Positions 8,732 through 17,489 of a DNA stretch of 64,000 bases are shown here, one piece after another. Position 1 is the stretch's first letter; the number at the start of each line of letters is the position of its first letter. A program made the translations under genes and the position numbers. The notes beneath the pieces are model-generated. The model saw only the letters and a program-made list of their open reading frames with translations, ran no database searches and had not been told where the DNA came from. Source of the stretch: Xenorhabdus lircayensis (lineage in GTDB: Bacteria; Pseudomonadota; Gammaproteobacteria; Enterobacterales; Enterobacteriaceae); NCBI RefSeq assembly GCF_016306625.1, contig NZ_JACOII010000060.1, positions 1 to 64,000 of the forward strand. The letters are read 5' to 3'.

Positions 8732-8769
8732 AATCCACTTTGTATTAATTACAAGGTGGATTCTTTTTT
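8732..8769 (+). terminator. Rho-independent terminator of bax
   Basis: A 13-bp stem AATCCACTTTGTA (8732-8744) pairs with TACAAGGTGGATT (8750-8762), followed by CTTTTTT. Confidence 0.85.
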
Positions 8770-8785
8770 ATAACCCTCCCCTATA

Positions 8786-8823
8786 TTACCTATTGTAAAC
8801 ATAGGTAAACTCCATACTATAAT
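8786..8823 (+). promoter_or_regulatory. Candidate promoter and operator of the acetyl-transfer cassette
   Basis: A perfect TATAAT lies at 8818-8823, 55 bases before the first gene. Over the expected -35 position is an 8-bp inverted repeat, TTACCTAT (8786-8793) and ATAGGTAA (8801-8808), with a 7-bp spacer. A dyad there is where a repressor would sit. The -35 itself is poor (GTAAAC or TTGTAA), consistent with a regulated promoter. The binding factor is unknown. Confidence 0.45.
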
Positions 8824-8878
8824 GTGTCTCAGAATTGCATTCCTTCTCCCAACGATAAATGGTTAGCCAGAGCCTAAT

Positions 8879-10300
8879 ATGAATTTCTTTTCTTTTGAGT
8901 TTCTTGCATCATTTGTTATTCTGCTTCTTGTTTATTGGCTTTTGCAAAAAGCCCCCAAGCTACAGAATAGCTTATTAATTTTAGTCAGTTATTTATTTAT
9001 ATTCTCTTTTTCAGCAAAATTCGCCTACATTTTATTCGCCTATACCCTATTTATTTACTGTTTGGCGAATATTATCAGCCGTTATTTATCTAATAAGGTC
9101 ATACTCACTCTGCTGACATTCGGTATTCTCGGCTGTTTCACTGCCTTCAAATATTACTCTTTTTTCCAAGAGGCAATTCAGCAATCATTAGCCAATGTTG
9201 GGATCACTGTAGAGCTGCCTGTACTTGAATTGCTGATGCCATTAGGCCTGTCATTCTATGCGTTCCATTCAGTCAGCTATGTAGTATCCGTGTGCAAGAA
9301 AGAGCTGCCAGCCGCGCCATTGCCTGATGTTATTTTGTATCTTTGCTTTTTTCCCAGCATCGTCGCCGGGCCAATCAATCGGGCCAAAGATTTCCTGCCG
9401 CAGATTCAGGCATCATCCAGAATGATGCTAGGGCCATTGAAAGCCCTGTTCTTGATTACACTCGCCATAGCAAAACTCTTTTTGCTCAGTTCTACGCTCT
9501 CTGAGCATTTTGTTAATCCCGTTTTTGAAGACCCGACTAGCTACCATGCGGGGCAAATCCTCGTGGCGATTTATGCTTACGCTTGGAATATCTACTTTAA
9601 CTTTTCCGGCTATACCGATCTTGTCACCGGCATCGCCCTGCTATTAGGCTTCAAAGTGCCACGAAATTTCGATGCCCCTTACCTTGCCGAAAATTTACAG
9701 GTATTTTGGCGGCGCTGGCATATCAGCCTGTCAACGTTCATCCGTGATTATGTCTACATTCCACTGGGTGGTAACAAAAAAGGCACTTTCCGCAAGAACG
9801 TGAATATATTCGCGGCAATGGTCATTTCGGGTTTATGGCACGGCGCTGGTCTCAGCTTTATTATCTGGGGGGCCATTCATGGCTTAGGGTTAGTTCTTCA
9901 AAATATTAAAAATGCCCTGTTCCCTACGGCAAAGAAACACAATGAGTCACATACGAAAAATCCCATTTCATTATTTTTATCCCGCGTGGTGACATTCCAT
10001 TTTGTCTGCTTTGCATGGGTCTTTTTCCGTAGTCCAACCGTTAATGACGCTCTGGCTGTATTAACTCAACTGTTTTCTGGAGACGTTTTCATTTCTCTGT
10101 TATCCAGCGGATCGCTATTAATGGTTTTTTGGGGATTCTTTATTATCTATCCGTGGCTGGTGAATCTCAGAAACAAAATTGAAAAAAACCATAGCCTGAT
10201 TTCCTGGGCTTATTATCCTATTCCCTTAGCTCTGATCCTTACTTTGGTATTTATTTTGTCACCTTCTGGAATGCCAGGATTTATCTATGCCAACTTCTGA
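8879..10300 (+). CDS. MBOAT-family membrane O-acyltransferase (AlgI/PatA-like)
   Basis: A 473-residue polytopic inner-membrane protein. Hydrophobic segments run through the whole length. The MBOAT core is clear: MPLGLSFYAFHSVSYV, then FPSIVAGPINR, FNFSGYTDL, FWRRWHISLS (His near 281) and ISGLWHGAG (His near 322). These two histidines are the proposed catalytic pair. Family members pass an acyl group, usually acetyl, across the membrane to a periplasmic SGNH partner that places it on a glycan (alginate, peptidoglycan, other polysaccharides). The next two genes are such SGNH proteins and overlap it, so the three are probably one operon. Confidence 0.9.
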   Translation: MNFFSFEFLASFVILLLVYWLLQKAPKLQNSLLILVSYLFIFSFSAKFAYILFAYTLFIYCLANIISRYLSNKVILTLLTFGILGCFTAFKYYSFFQEAIQQSLANVGITVELPVLELLMPLGLSFYAFHSVSYVVSVCKKELPAAPLPDVILYLCFFPSIVAGPINRAKDFLPQIQASSRMMLGPLKALFLITLAIAKLFLLSSTLSEHFVNPVFEDPTSYHAGQILVAIYAYAWNIYFNFSGYTDLVTGIALLLGFKVPRNFDAPYLAENLQVFWRRWHISLSTFIRDYVYIPLGGNKKGTFRKNVNIFAAMVISGLWHGAGLSFIIWGAIHGLGLVLQNIKNALFPTAKKHNESHTKNPISLFLSRVVTFHFVCFAWVFFRSPTVNDALAVLTQLFSGDVFISLLSSGSLLMVFWGFFIIYPWLVNLRNKIEKNHSLISWAYYPIPLALILTLVFILSPSGMPGFIYANF

Positions 10301-11426
10301 ATTTACATCTAATCTTAAAAAAGTCGGACAAGTGATTTGTATCGTTATCTTGACCAGTTTGATGCTGATCTGGCTGAATCAAGGTTCGTTGGATAACTTC
10401 TGGCAACAGAAATATCACCGTAATAGCCCTTGGGCATCTTTCAAGGGGGAGCCATTGTGGGATTTAGGTAATAATATGCAGCAAGGCGCGATGGCTGCCA
10501 ATGAGACATTTATGGCATATGCAAGGGGCAAATATCAGGATAACCCATCACACTCCATCAATATTGATGGCACGCGAACGGTATTTCCTCCTGATTTTCA
10601 AGTCGGCCTACGCTTTCTGGAAGGTTATGTACACCCCATCAAAAATCTCTCTTTCACATTTCCTGAGCTACTGCGAAAGGATATTAAGCTCGTTCAGTCT
10701 CCCTTGTTCCAAAATGGCCCAGTACAAAAAGCTATCATTGAAGAAATTGTGCAGAAAACCCACGTCAGTCTGGGAATAAAAGATAAAGTGTTATTTGCTG
10801 GCGATTCGATGATGCAAGGAGTCGCCCCGCATTTAAAACGGCGGCTTTCTCAGGAATATGGTATTTCCAGCATTAATTTAAGTAAGCAAAGTACAGGTTT
10901 ATCTTATCCCGGATTCTTTGATTGGCCGAAAACCATCAGCAATGCCTTGAGAGATAATACTGATATTAAATTAGTCGTCGTGTTTTTAGGCCCAAATGAT
11001 CCGTGGGATATGCCGGTAAAACGCGGAACTCCCTATTTGAAATTCGCCAGTGAAGATTGGGAAAATCTTTATCGCCAACGAATTGAAACTATTTTAAATG
11101 ATGCGCGCCAGCATCAGGTCGATGTGATTTGGGTTGGCCCACCGAATATGCGCCAGAAAAAACTTTCCGCCAGTATGGTTTACCTCAACAAATTGTATCA
11201 AACAGAGGTAGAAAAAATGGGGGAGATCTATGTTGCAGTTAATGATATGTTCAAATATCAGCCAGATAATTATTCAGACTATATTGGTGATGGCAGCAGC
11301 ACGATCAAACTCCGAAGTGGCGACGGTATTCATTTCAGTTTGAATGGGCAACAAACCATCGCAAATTATCTATTTTCATTGATTACATTTATTCAGGAGC
11401 CAGCTAAAGAAGATGCAACCATTTAG
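10287..11426 (+). CDS. Membrane-anchored SGNH-fold acetyltransferase/hydrolase (DUF459-like)
   Basis: A 379-residue protein overlapping the MBOAT gene by 14 bases. A single N-terminal membrane segment (about residues 15-35) is followed by a periplasmic domain. SGNH blocks: GDSMMQG (Ser near 173), FLGPNDPWDM (Asn near 237) and GDGIHFSLNGQ (Asp/His near 344-347). All catalytic residues are present. By analogy with AlgJ/AlgX or PatB it would accept acetyl from the MBOAT partner and transfer it to a polymer. Which polymer is unknown, as no polysaccharide synthesis genes lie nearby. Confidence 0.82.
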   Translation: MPTSEFTSNLKKVGQVICIVILTSLMLIWLNQGSLDNFWQQKYHRNSPWASFKGEPLWDLGNNMQQGAMAANETFMAYARGKYQDNPSHSINIDGTRTVFPPDFQVGLRFLEGYVHPIKNLSFTFPELLRKDIKLVQSPLFQNGPVQKAIIEEIVQKTHVSLGIKDKVLFAGDSMMQGVAPHLKRRLSQEYGISSINLSKQSTGLSYPGFFDWPKTISNALRDNTDIKLVVVFLGPNDPWDMPVKRGTPYLKFASEDWENLYRQRIETILNDARQHQVDVIWVGPPNMRQKKLSASMVYLNKLYQTEVEKMGEIYVAVNDMFKYQPDNYSDYIGDGSSTIKLRSGDGIHFSLNGQQTIANYLFSLITFIQEPAKEDATI

Positions 11427-12657
11427 AACGTTCCGTGGGTTTTACCGGATAATGGGTGCAGGTCTGGTTATCGCGCTCTCTGTGGGCCTATTATCATGCC
11501 AAGGGAAAAAATCCAAACCCTCATCAGAACTCCAAATAACGCAAACGCACCGTCAGCAACAACTGATGGATTTTGGTGATCCCAATCTCGCGCTATTGGC
11601 GGATAAGCTGCGTCACAACGATACCCGCCAGCTTCATTTTGTGCAACTGGGTGATTCACATACCGCTGCCGATTTTTTTACCGGCAAATTGCGCAGCTTA
11701 TTACAGAATCGTTATGGTGATGCTGGGCCAGGTTTTATCCCGCCAATGAGCATTCCTGCCCAGCGTAACGCGATCGTGCGATTTACTGAGGATAAAACAG
11801 GCTGGTGGCTTTCAAGCAGCCGCAAAGATAATCGGGCGGATTATCCACTGGGTGGTTTTATCGCTATCCCAGAAAGTGCCAACAGCACGATACAAATAGA
11901 TTCTCCTTCTGCCCGTGGTAAGTACTGGTTGAGTGCGCTCTATCAGTCTCATGAAGCGACTGAAATCAAAGCACAGTCTGCTTCAATGGGATTATCGCAT
12001 TTACCTGCGACAAACAGTGAATGGCATTTATCGCCAGAACAAAATGTCTCTTTCCCAATCAAGCTCTACCCGCAGAATACGCAATTGAAAATCGGTGGCT
12101 GGCTGATAAAACGCCAGAGCCCCGGCATTATGTTATCCGCATTGGGAATTAATGGCGCCACCATTAATATGCTGGATAAATGGCAGCCACAGTGGATTGA
12201 TACGCTGGCCCAGATGAAGCCGGATGTGGTGATCCTCGCTTACGGCACCAATGAAGCCTTTAACGACTCGCTGGATCTGGTCACTTACCAAAAGGAACTG
12301 ACCTCCAAAGTACAAGACATTCGCAAAACAATACCGCAAGCCGTGATCCTGCTGATTGGGCCGAATGATTCACTGAAAAATAAAACAGCGGCAAACTGTA
12401 GCGAGCAACAACCTGCTCTGCTCAATAACGTGATTCAGATTCAGCAAGCCGTCGCCAAAAAGCAGCGCACCCTGTTCTGGGATTGGCGGGAGTATATGGG
12501 CGGGGCATGTTCAGTCAGAGGATGGGCACAGCAAAATCTCGCTCGCCCTGATTACGTTCACCTTTCCGCGGCCGGTTATGAGCGTAGTGCCGAAGCGCTT
12601 TATAAGCAGTTTATTGGTTTGGTTGAGCGAGATAGGCCAAAAGTAAAAATAGAGTAA
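11413..12657 (+). CDS. SGNH/GDSL hydrolase lipoprotein
   Basis: A 414-residue putative lipoprotein overlapping the previous gene by 14 bases. A signal with lipobox GLLSC (Cys near 29) is followed by the SGNH blocks LGDSHTAADFF (Ser near 81), AYGTNEAFND and the DYVHLSAAGY Asp-x-x-His block near 380. GDSHTAADFF resembles secreted SGNH proteins of peptidoglycan-acetylation type clusters. A second SGNH protein beside an MBOAT gene suggests a transferase plus an esterase, or two acceptors. The distinction cannot be made from sequence here. Confidence 0.82.
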   Translation: MQPFRTFRGFYRIMGAGLVIALSVGLLSCQGKKSKPSSELQITQTHRQQQLMDFGDPNLALLADKLRHNDTRQLHFVQLGDSHTAADFFTGKLRSLLQNRYGDAGPGFIPPMSIPAQRNAIVRFTEDKTGWWLSSSRKDNRADYPLGGFIAIPESANSTIQIDSPSARGKYWLSALYQSHEATEIKAQSASMGLSHLPATNSEWHLSPEQNVSFPIKLYPQNTQLKIGGWLIKRQSPGIMLSALGINGATINMLDKWQPQWIDTLAQMKPDVVILAYGTNEAFNDSLDLVTYQKELTSKVQDIRKTIPQAVILLIGPNDSLKNKTAANCSEQQPALLNNVIQIQQAVAKKQRTLFWDWREYMGGACSVRGWAQQNLARPDYVHLSAAGYERSAEALYKQFIGLVERDRPKVKIE

Positions 12658-12794
12658 TCCGGTAAGGGGCCGATAAGGGGCTATATGTCTTATCCAATTT
12701 TGACAACAATAGCAGCCAGCATTACCGATTTGAAACGCAACCCAATGGGAACGGTTGCAGATGGCGACAGCGCAGGCTTGGGTTCTGGTGGAGT

Positions 12795-13649
12795 CTAATC
12801 CTGATGAAGCGATTTCCTGGCCTCTGAAATTAACGTACTGGTCAGCTTGCCCAACAGGTTCGATTGGGCGGGCCAGTAATGCCAATATAGTGCAATATCG
12901 GTAAAACGCCTTGGCAGCAAGTCAACCAGTTCATGACGTTCAATCAGGTCTTTGGACTGAAAATCTGGAATCATTCCATAGCCGACGCCCAATTTAACAG
13001 CTTGATAGAAAGCATCTGTGCCTGGTATGTAATGGCAAATGCAGGACTCCTGCTGTATGAGAAAATGTTCAGCAAGAAAATTATGTTGAAGTAGATCTTT
13101 TTTATTGAAGACCAATAGAGGTGCTTTGGTCAGAGTGCTTCTCTTGACACCACCTTTAAACCATTTCTTCACGAATGCCTTGGATGCGAGCAATCGATAC
13201 CTTATTGAACCAAGCTTTACGGATGAACAGCCTCTTATGACGCTACTTCTAGATGACAAAGCACCTAAAGCATTGCCGGACTCCAACGCTATGTGGGTGA
13301 AATCCTGATCGTCGACAATTATTTCGATTTTTACTCTTTCACTCGAAAGGTAACAGGAAATAGCAGGTAGCAACCAATCTGCAAGGGAATCATTGTTGAC
13401 TGATATGGTAAAACTAGCCCACTTGTTAGGATAGAAATGGTTTTTGAAATCTTCATTCAAGGCATGAAGTTTTATCAAGTACTGGACAAGCTTAAAGCCC
13501 TCGGATGTATATGTGCAAGGATGCTCACGCCTTACAATAGGGACGCCGACTTCTGCCTCCAAGGATTTGATCCGCTGTGATATTGCAGATGGAGTAATAT
13601 TGAGTCTTCTGGCTGCCTGCTCGAAACTTCCTGTCTCAATGATAGCCAT
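12795..13649 (-). CDS. LysR-family regulator, ArgP-like, with a possible 5' frameshift
   Basis: A 284-residue reading with the winged-helix of LysR proteins (GSFEQAARRLNITPSAISQR) and an effector domain. It most resembles ArgP (IciA), the arginine/lysine-sensing activator of the argO exporter. The listed start (MAIIETGSF) lacks the first turn of the HTH domain. An upstream ATG at 13678 (MFDKKK) is out of frame by one base across a run of nine A residues (13661-13669); with ten it would read MFDKKKTDALMAIIETGSF, a normal LysR N-terminus. So the gene is either frameshifted, rescued by slippage, or phase-variable. It is divergent from the argG-like operon, the classic position for its regulator. 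Confidence 0.8.
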   Translation of the reverse strand: MAIIETGSFEQAARRLNITPSAISQRIKSLEAEVGVPIVRREHPCTYTSEGFKLVQYLIKLHALNEDFKNHFYPNKWASFTISVNNDSLADWLLPAISCYLSSERVKIEIIVDDQDFTHIALESGNALGALSSRSSVIRGCSSVKLGSIRYRLLASKAFVKKWFKGGVKRSTLTKAPLLVFNKKDLLQHNFLAEHFLIQQESCICHYIPGTDAFYQAVKLGVGYGMIPDFQSKDLIERHELVDLLPRRFTDIALYWHYWPAQSNLLGKLTSTLISEARKSLHQD

Positions 13650-13991
13650 TAGTGCATCTGTTTTTTTTTATCGAACATTATGATTTAAACCAGATTTTCA
13701 CATTAGTACTGTATACCCCATGCCTCACGGGCGAGTCAATCATGAGTTCTTCTGGACATGCAATATAATATATTGACCTCTTTTCTAAGTTAGTAGGGTT
13801 TACATAATTTGTGATGCTTCATATTTCAAACGTACTGACTTTATACCAGCAGTGAGAAGAAGCAAGAATCGATCCTCAAAGGCGCTGGTTTAAATATTTT
13901 CATCGGTGTTTAATTTTCCTTAACAAAGTGTACTTCCAGATTTTACAGACTTATTTTTATGGTCACCGATTCAGAAAGAAAGGGTGACGAA
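13650..13991. promoter_or_regulatory. Divergent control region, LysR gene / argG-like operon
   Basis: About 300 bases between divergent starts. AT-rich patches (for example GTTTACATAATTTGTGATGC, near 13796) could hold LysR sites, but I cannot define a T-N11-A box with confidence. No gene is seen. Confidence 0.4.
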
Positions 13992-15224
13992 ATGGATATT
14001 AATCATATGCAGGGGAAAAAAATTGCATTTGCTGCCTCTGGAGGGCTAGACAGTTGCACCATCACACATTGGTTATCGAGGAAGGGAGTCGAAGTTATCT
14101 GTTTTACAGCGGATCTCGGCCAGCCCGACGAGGCGAACTTCGACGAAATAAAAGAACGAATGCTGAAGTCCGGTGCGTCAGCATTTGTCGCGGTAGATCT
14201 CAAAAATGAAATGGCTGAAATGGGGCTGGCAGTCATTCAGGCCAACGCAAAATATGAGGGAAACTATTGGAATCTGACCGGTGCTGCTCGTCAGGTCATC
14301 ATGAAAGGGTTATTGCCTAAAATCAAAGAGCGCGGCATCACCATTTTCAGTCATGGTGCGACAGGCCGTGGCAATGACCAAGTTAGATTCCAGGTCATTG
14401 GTGCCATGCTTGACCCGACCCTTGAGTTTTATGCCGCTTGGCGTGATCAGGAATTCCTGAATGAATTTCAGGGACGCAAGGAAATGTTGGCATATTGCAA
14501 TAATCATAAAATTCCGATCAAGGCTTCAGTTGACAAACCTTATTCCACAGACGCGAACTTGCTGGGCCTCACACATGAAGGGGGTTTGCTCGAAGGTCTT
14601 GAAACTCGGATGAAATTTGTTGAGCCAGAAATCGGCCAGTGGCCAGAACATGCCGAATCTATTCCTGAACAGTTTTCCATCACTTTTAAGAATGGCAGAC
14701 CCACTCATGTCAATGGACAGGAAATGAGTCTTGTCGATATTTTTGAATACTTCAACCTCAACGGAGGAAAACACGGGATTGGCATTGCTGAAAATCTTGT
14801 CGAAAACCGATTCGTGGGTGTGAAGTCGCGAGGAGTCTATGAGTCGCCTGCCATGGTAATCCTTTCCTATACCTACCAACAGTTACTCCAGCAGATCCTA
14901 GACAGAAGGGCTGTTCAGTTCTATCAAAATACCGCCGCGTACTTGGGTGGTCAGTTGTACCAAGGGTATTGGCTCGACCTCGGCTCCCAAATGGCGCGGA
15001 AAGCGGTGGATGAACTCACCAACTTAGTCAGTGGGGACGTAATCTTTGAAGCATACCGAGGAAATCTCAGTTACATCTCCAGTAAGAATGTTAAGCATGG
15101 ACTTTATACCAACGAAGGTTCAATGGAAGCGGAGGGGCAATTTGATCACAAGGACTCCGAAGGCCTTCTCAACATTCTGACGATATCTGCCCGCACCGCT
15201 TCTCTGTCGGGACAAATTAAATAA
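13992..15224 (+). CDS. argG: Argininosuccinate synthase-like enzyme (accessory copy)
   Basis: A 410-residue ArgG-family ligase, which joins citrulline (or an analogue) to aspartate using ATP. The N-type ATP loop is AASGGLDSCT, with GATGRGNDQVRF, YSTDANLLGLTHEGG and QLYQGYWLDLGSQMARKA downstream. The start at 13992 (MDINHMQGKK) is preferred because AAAGGGTGAC precedes it; an upstream ATG at 13959 adds 11 residues. The usual loop reads SGGLDT and here it is SGGLDS. It sits in a five-gene set with a formyltransferase, argH, a LysE exporter and a divergent ArgP-like regulator, unlike the ordinary arginine operon. A specialised product is therefore more likely than housekeeping arginine synthesis, though it could still serve both. 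Confidence 0.85.
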   Translation: MDINHMQGKKIAFAASGGLDSCTITHWLSRKGVEVICFTADLGQPDEANFDEIKERMLKSGASAFVAVDLKNEMAEMGLAVIQANAKYEGNYWNLTGAARQVIMKGLLPKIKERGITIFSHGATGRGNDQVRFQVIGAMLDPTLEFYAAWRDQEFLNEFQGRKEMLAYCNNHKIPIKASVDKPYSTDANLLGLTHEGGLLEGLETRMKFVEPEIGQWPEHAESIPEQFSITFKNGRPTHVNGQEMSLVDIFEYFNLNGGKHGIGIAENLVENRFVGVKSRGVYESPAMVILSYTYQQLLQQILDRRAVQFYQNTAAYLGGQLYQGYWLDLGSQMARKAVDELTNLVSGDVIFEAYRGNLSYISSKNVKHGLYTNEGSMEAEGQFDHKDSEGLLNILTISARTASLSGQIK

Positions 15225-15246
15225 CTACATATGGAGGATACATAGC

Positions 15247-15813
15247 ATGGGCAGCTATGATGTCTTGTTCATTGGTGATAACTCTGTGTGGTCGCGGCTT
15301 GCAGTGAGTTATTTGAAAGATTGTAACTTCGATGTCACTTCTATTTTCTGGGACTATGGTACAGACGACTCACAAGTTAGGGCCATTGTTCAGCAATGGG
15401 AGGGGGACTGGATACTGTCGTTCAAATCCGACTTCATATTAGCCTCTGATATCATCACTAAAGCACGAAGGGGTGCCATAAACTTCCATCCCGCTCCGGT
15501 TAGGTACAGGGGGATTGGGGGTTACCAATACGCAATAGACAATAAAGATACAAATTTTGGTGTTACCTGCCACTACATTGATAACCAGATAGATCACGGA
15601 AAGATCATAAATGTTATCGAGTTCGGAATCATATCGGGTGAGACTCCAGAATCGCTAATGAGCCGAACAGCAGCTTACGCACTTAGCTTGTTTCATGAAA
15701 TTTCAGCACGCATAAGAAATGCTCAGGAGATACCTTACGTAAATATCCAATGGTTAGGCAAACTTTATACAAGAACGCAGCTCTCCGCTTATCTGTCGTG
15801 CCGTAAAAAATGA
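15247..15813 (+). CDS. Stand-alone formyltransferase domain protein
   Basis: A 188-residue protein made only of the formyltransferase catalytic domain, as in Met-tRNA formyltransferase or GART but without their C-terminal domain. The catalytic Asn-His-Asp set is visible in INFHPAPVRYRG (residues about 78-89) and NQIDHGKI (about 117-124). It would use 10-formyl-tetrahydrofolate. A GGAGG site lies 9 bases before the ATG, and it follows argG by 22 bases and precedes argH by 21, so co-expression is near certain. Its substrate is unknown. Position between argG and argH suggests it formylates the amino acid being built, or an amine precursor. Confidence 0.85.
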   Translation: MGSYDVLFIGDNSVWSRLAVSYLKDCNFDVTSIFWDYGTDDSQVRAIVQQWEGDWILSFKSDFILASDIITKARRGAINFHPAPVRYRGIGGYQYAIDNKDTNFGVTCHYIDNQIDHGKIINVIEFGIISGETPESLMSRTAAYALSLFHEISARIRNAQEIPYVNIQWLGKLYTRTQLSAYLSCRKK

Positions 15814-15834
15814 TCAACAGCATAGGAAATTGTT

Positions 15835-17316
15835 ATGTCTACTAAACTTTGGGCGGGTGTATTCAACAAAGATGTCGACGCCGAAGTGCTCGACTATACG
15901 GAAACAACAAAAATAGATGCCAGACTTGTCCATTACGACATATGGGGGAGTATGGCGCACCTGAGCATGCTGAATGAACAAGGAATTGTCGCTCATGATG
16001 CAGCATCGGCTATTGCCAGATCTCTTCTTGAACTGCATTATGAAAATGAACAAAATCCGCTCGAACTAAATCCGCAATACGAAGATGTTCACCTGAATAT
16101 CGAAACATTGATCACTCAGAAAATTGGCCCCGAATTTGGTGGTCGGCTGCATACTGCACGCTCAAGAAACGATCAAGTCGTCACTGATACACGTATGTAT
16201 CTCCGCGAAGAAATCCTCAATATTGCAGAAACACTCGTTCTATTCATTGACGACCTTCTGCAACTTGCAGAAGAAACTAATGGCAGACTGGCTGTGGGCT
16301 ACACTCACCTCCAGCCAGCTCAACCGATCAACTTAGCCTTCTGGTACAGCGCTTATGCGAGCATGTTTCTGCGTGACGTTGAAAGACTGAGGGATTCGTT
16401 CCGTTATACGAATGTCAATGTCTTGGGCGCCTGTGCCTTGGCCGGGACTTCTTTCAATATAAATAGAGAATTAACAACGCAGTTGCTGGGTTTCGACAGC
16501 ACTCTTTACCACAGTCTGGATGCAACCAGTTCGCGAGACTTCGTGAGTCATGCAATTTCATCTTCCGCGATTATCATGAGTAATCTCTCACGTCTTGCAG
16601 AGGAAGTCGTCGTTTGGAGTAGCCATGAATTCGGGCTGCTGACTGTGGATGACGCATTCGCTACCGGTAGTTCAATCATGCCGCAGAAAAAGAATCCGGT
16701 GGTCGGTGAATTGGTCAAGGGAAAAGTCGGCCGCGTTTATGGTGCACTAATGCAGATCTTGACCATCAACAAAGGCATCACGCTCGGCTACAACTGTGAC
16801 CTACAGGAAGACAAGCCCATGCTGTGGGACACCATTGATACCGTCAAATCGTCGATCAGCATCAGTCATCGACAGATGACTACATCGGTCTATCAATCCG
16901 AGCGGGCAACCGAACTGTGTTGGAAAAATTTCTCTACAGTTACGGAACTGGCGAACATGCTTGTTACTAATAAGAACATTCCCTTCAGAGACGCACACAA
17001 GATAAGTGGTACGTTAGTTCGTAATTTAACAGAAATACAGTCCGATCTGCGGGACTTTGACTATATTCAAAAATACTTGGCTGAAAACTCGATCACGTTG
17101 AGTCTCTCTGAAATACGTGAATGTGTCTCGCCAGACAAGGTAGTTAGCCGTCAGTCAAGTAGTGGTGGCACTTCACCCAAGGCTGTCAGCGATATGATTA
17201 CCGATATGCGTAACAGTTTATCGCAGCACAAACTCTGGATTGATGAATCAAGGCAAAAACTCAAGCTAGCTTTGGGTACGACAAGGTCAAGGCTTCAAAA
17301 GCTCTTACAGATTTAG
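15835..17316 (+). CDS. argH: Argininosuccinate lyase-like enzyme (accessory copy)
   Basis: A 493-residue member of the fumarase/aspartase superfamily. The signature loop is GSSIMPQKKNPVVGELVKG, with HTARSRNDQVVTDTRMY and VGYTHLQPAQP earlier. It cleaves argininosuccinate (or an analogue) to a guanidino product and fumarate, completing the ArgG reaction. AGGAAA precedes the ATG. Compared with E. coli ArgH (about 457) it is somewhat longer at the C-terminus. It is part of the argG-formyltransferase-argH-lysE set. Confidence 0.88.
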   Translation: MSTKLWAGVFNKDVDAEVLDYTETTKIDARLVHYDIWGSMAHLSMLNEQGIVAHDAASAIARSLLELHYENEQNPLELNPQYEDVHLNIETLITQKIGPEFGGRLHTARSRNDQVVTDTRMYLREEILNIAETLVLFIDDLLQLAEETNGRLAVGYTHLQPAQPINLAFWYSAYASMFLRDVERLRDSFRYTNVNVLGACALAGTSFNINRELTTQLLGFDSTLYHSLDATSSRDFVSHAISSSAIIMSNLSRLAEEVVVWSSHEFGLLTVDDAFATGSSIMPQKKNPVVGELVKGKVGRVYGALMQILTINKGITLGYNCDLQEDKPMLWDTIDTVKSSISISHRQMTTSVYQSERATELCWKNFSTVTELANMLVTNKNIPFRDAHKISGTLVRNLTEIQSDLRDFDYIQKYLAENSITLSLSEIRECVSPDKVVSRQSSSGGTSPKAVSDMITDMRNSLSQHKLWIDESRQKLKLALGTTRSRLQKLLQI

Positions 17317-17441
17317 GGCTGAATGGTCAACGGTGGCCGTCATACCTGGTCGGGGTTAATACCGAAAAAATCAGGGTATCGAAGCAAGTGAAGATCGAAT
17401 ATCTGTTCCGATTCGGTTAATGTGCTTGGGTGCGATCCATT

Positions 17442-17489
17442 ATATTTAATGACATATTTAATGACATATTTAATGACATATTTAATAAC
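17442..17489. repeat. Four 12-bp tandem repeats immediately before the lysE-like ATG
   Basis: Units ATATTTAATGAC at 17442, 17454, 17466 and 17478; the last ends AAC. The repeat occupies the place of the ribosome-binding site. It is also in frame with a GTG at 17430, from which it would encode repeated IFND. Copy number could tune translation or the N-terminus. Confidence 0.85.
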
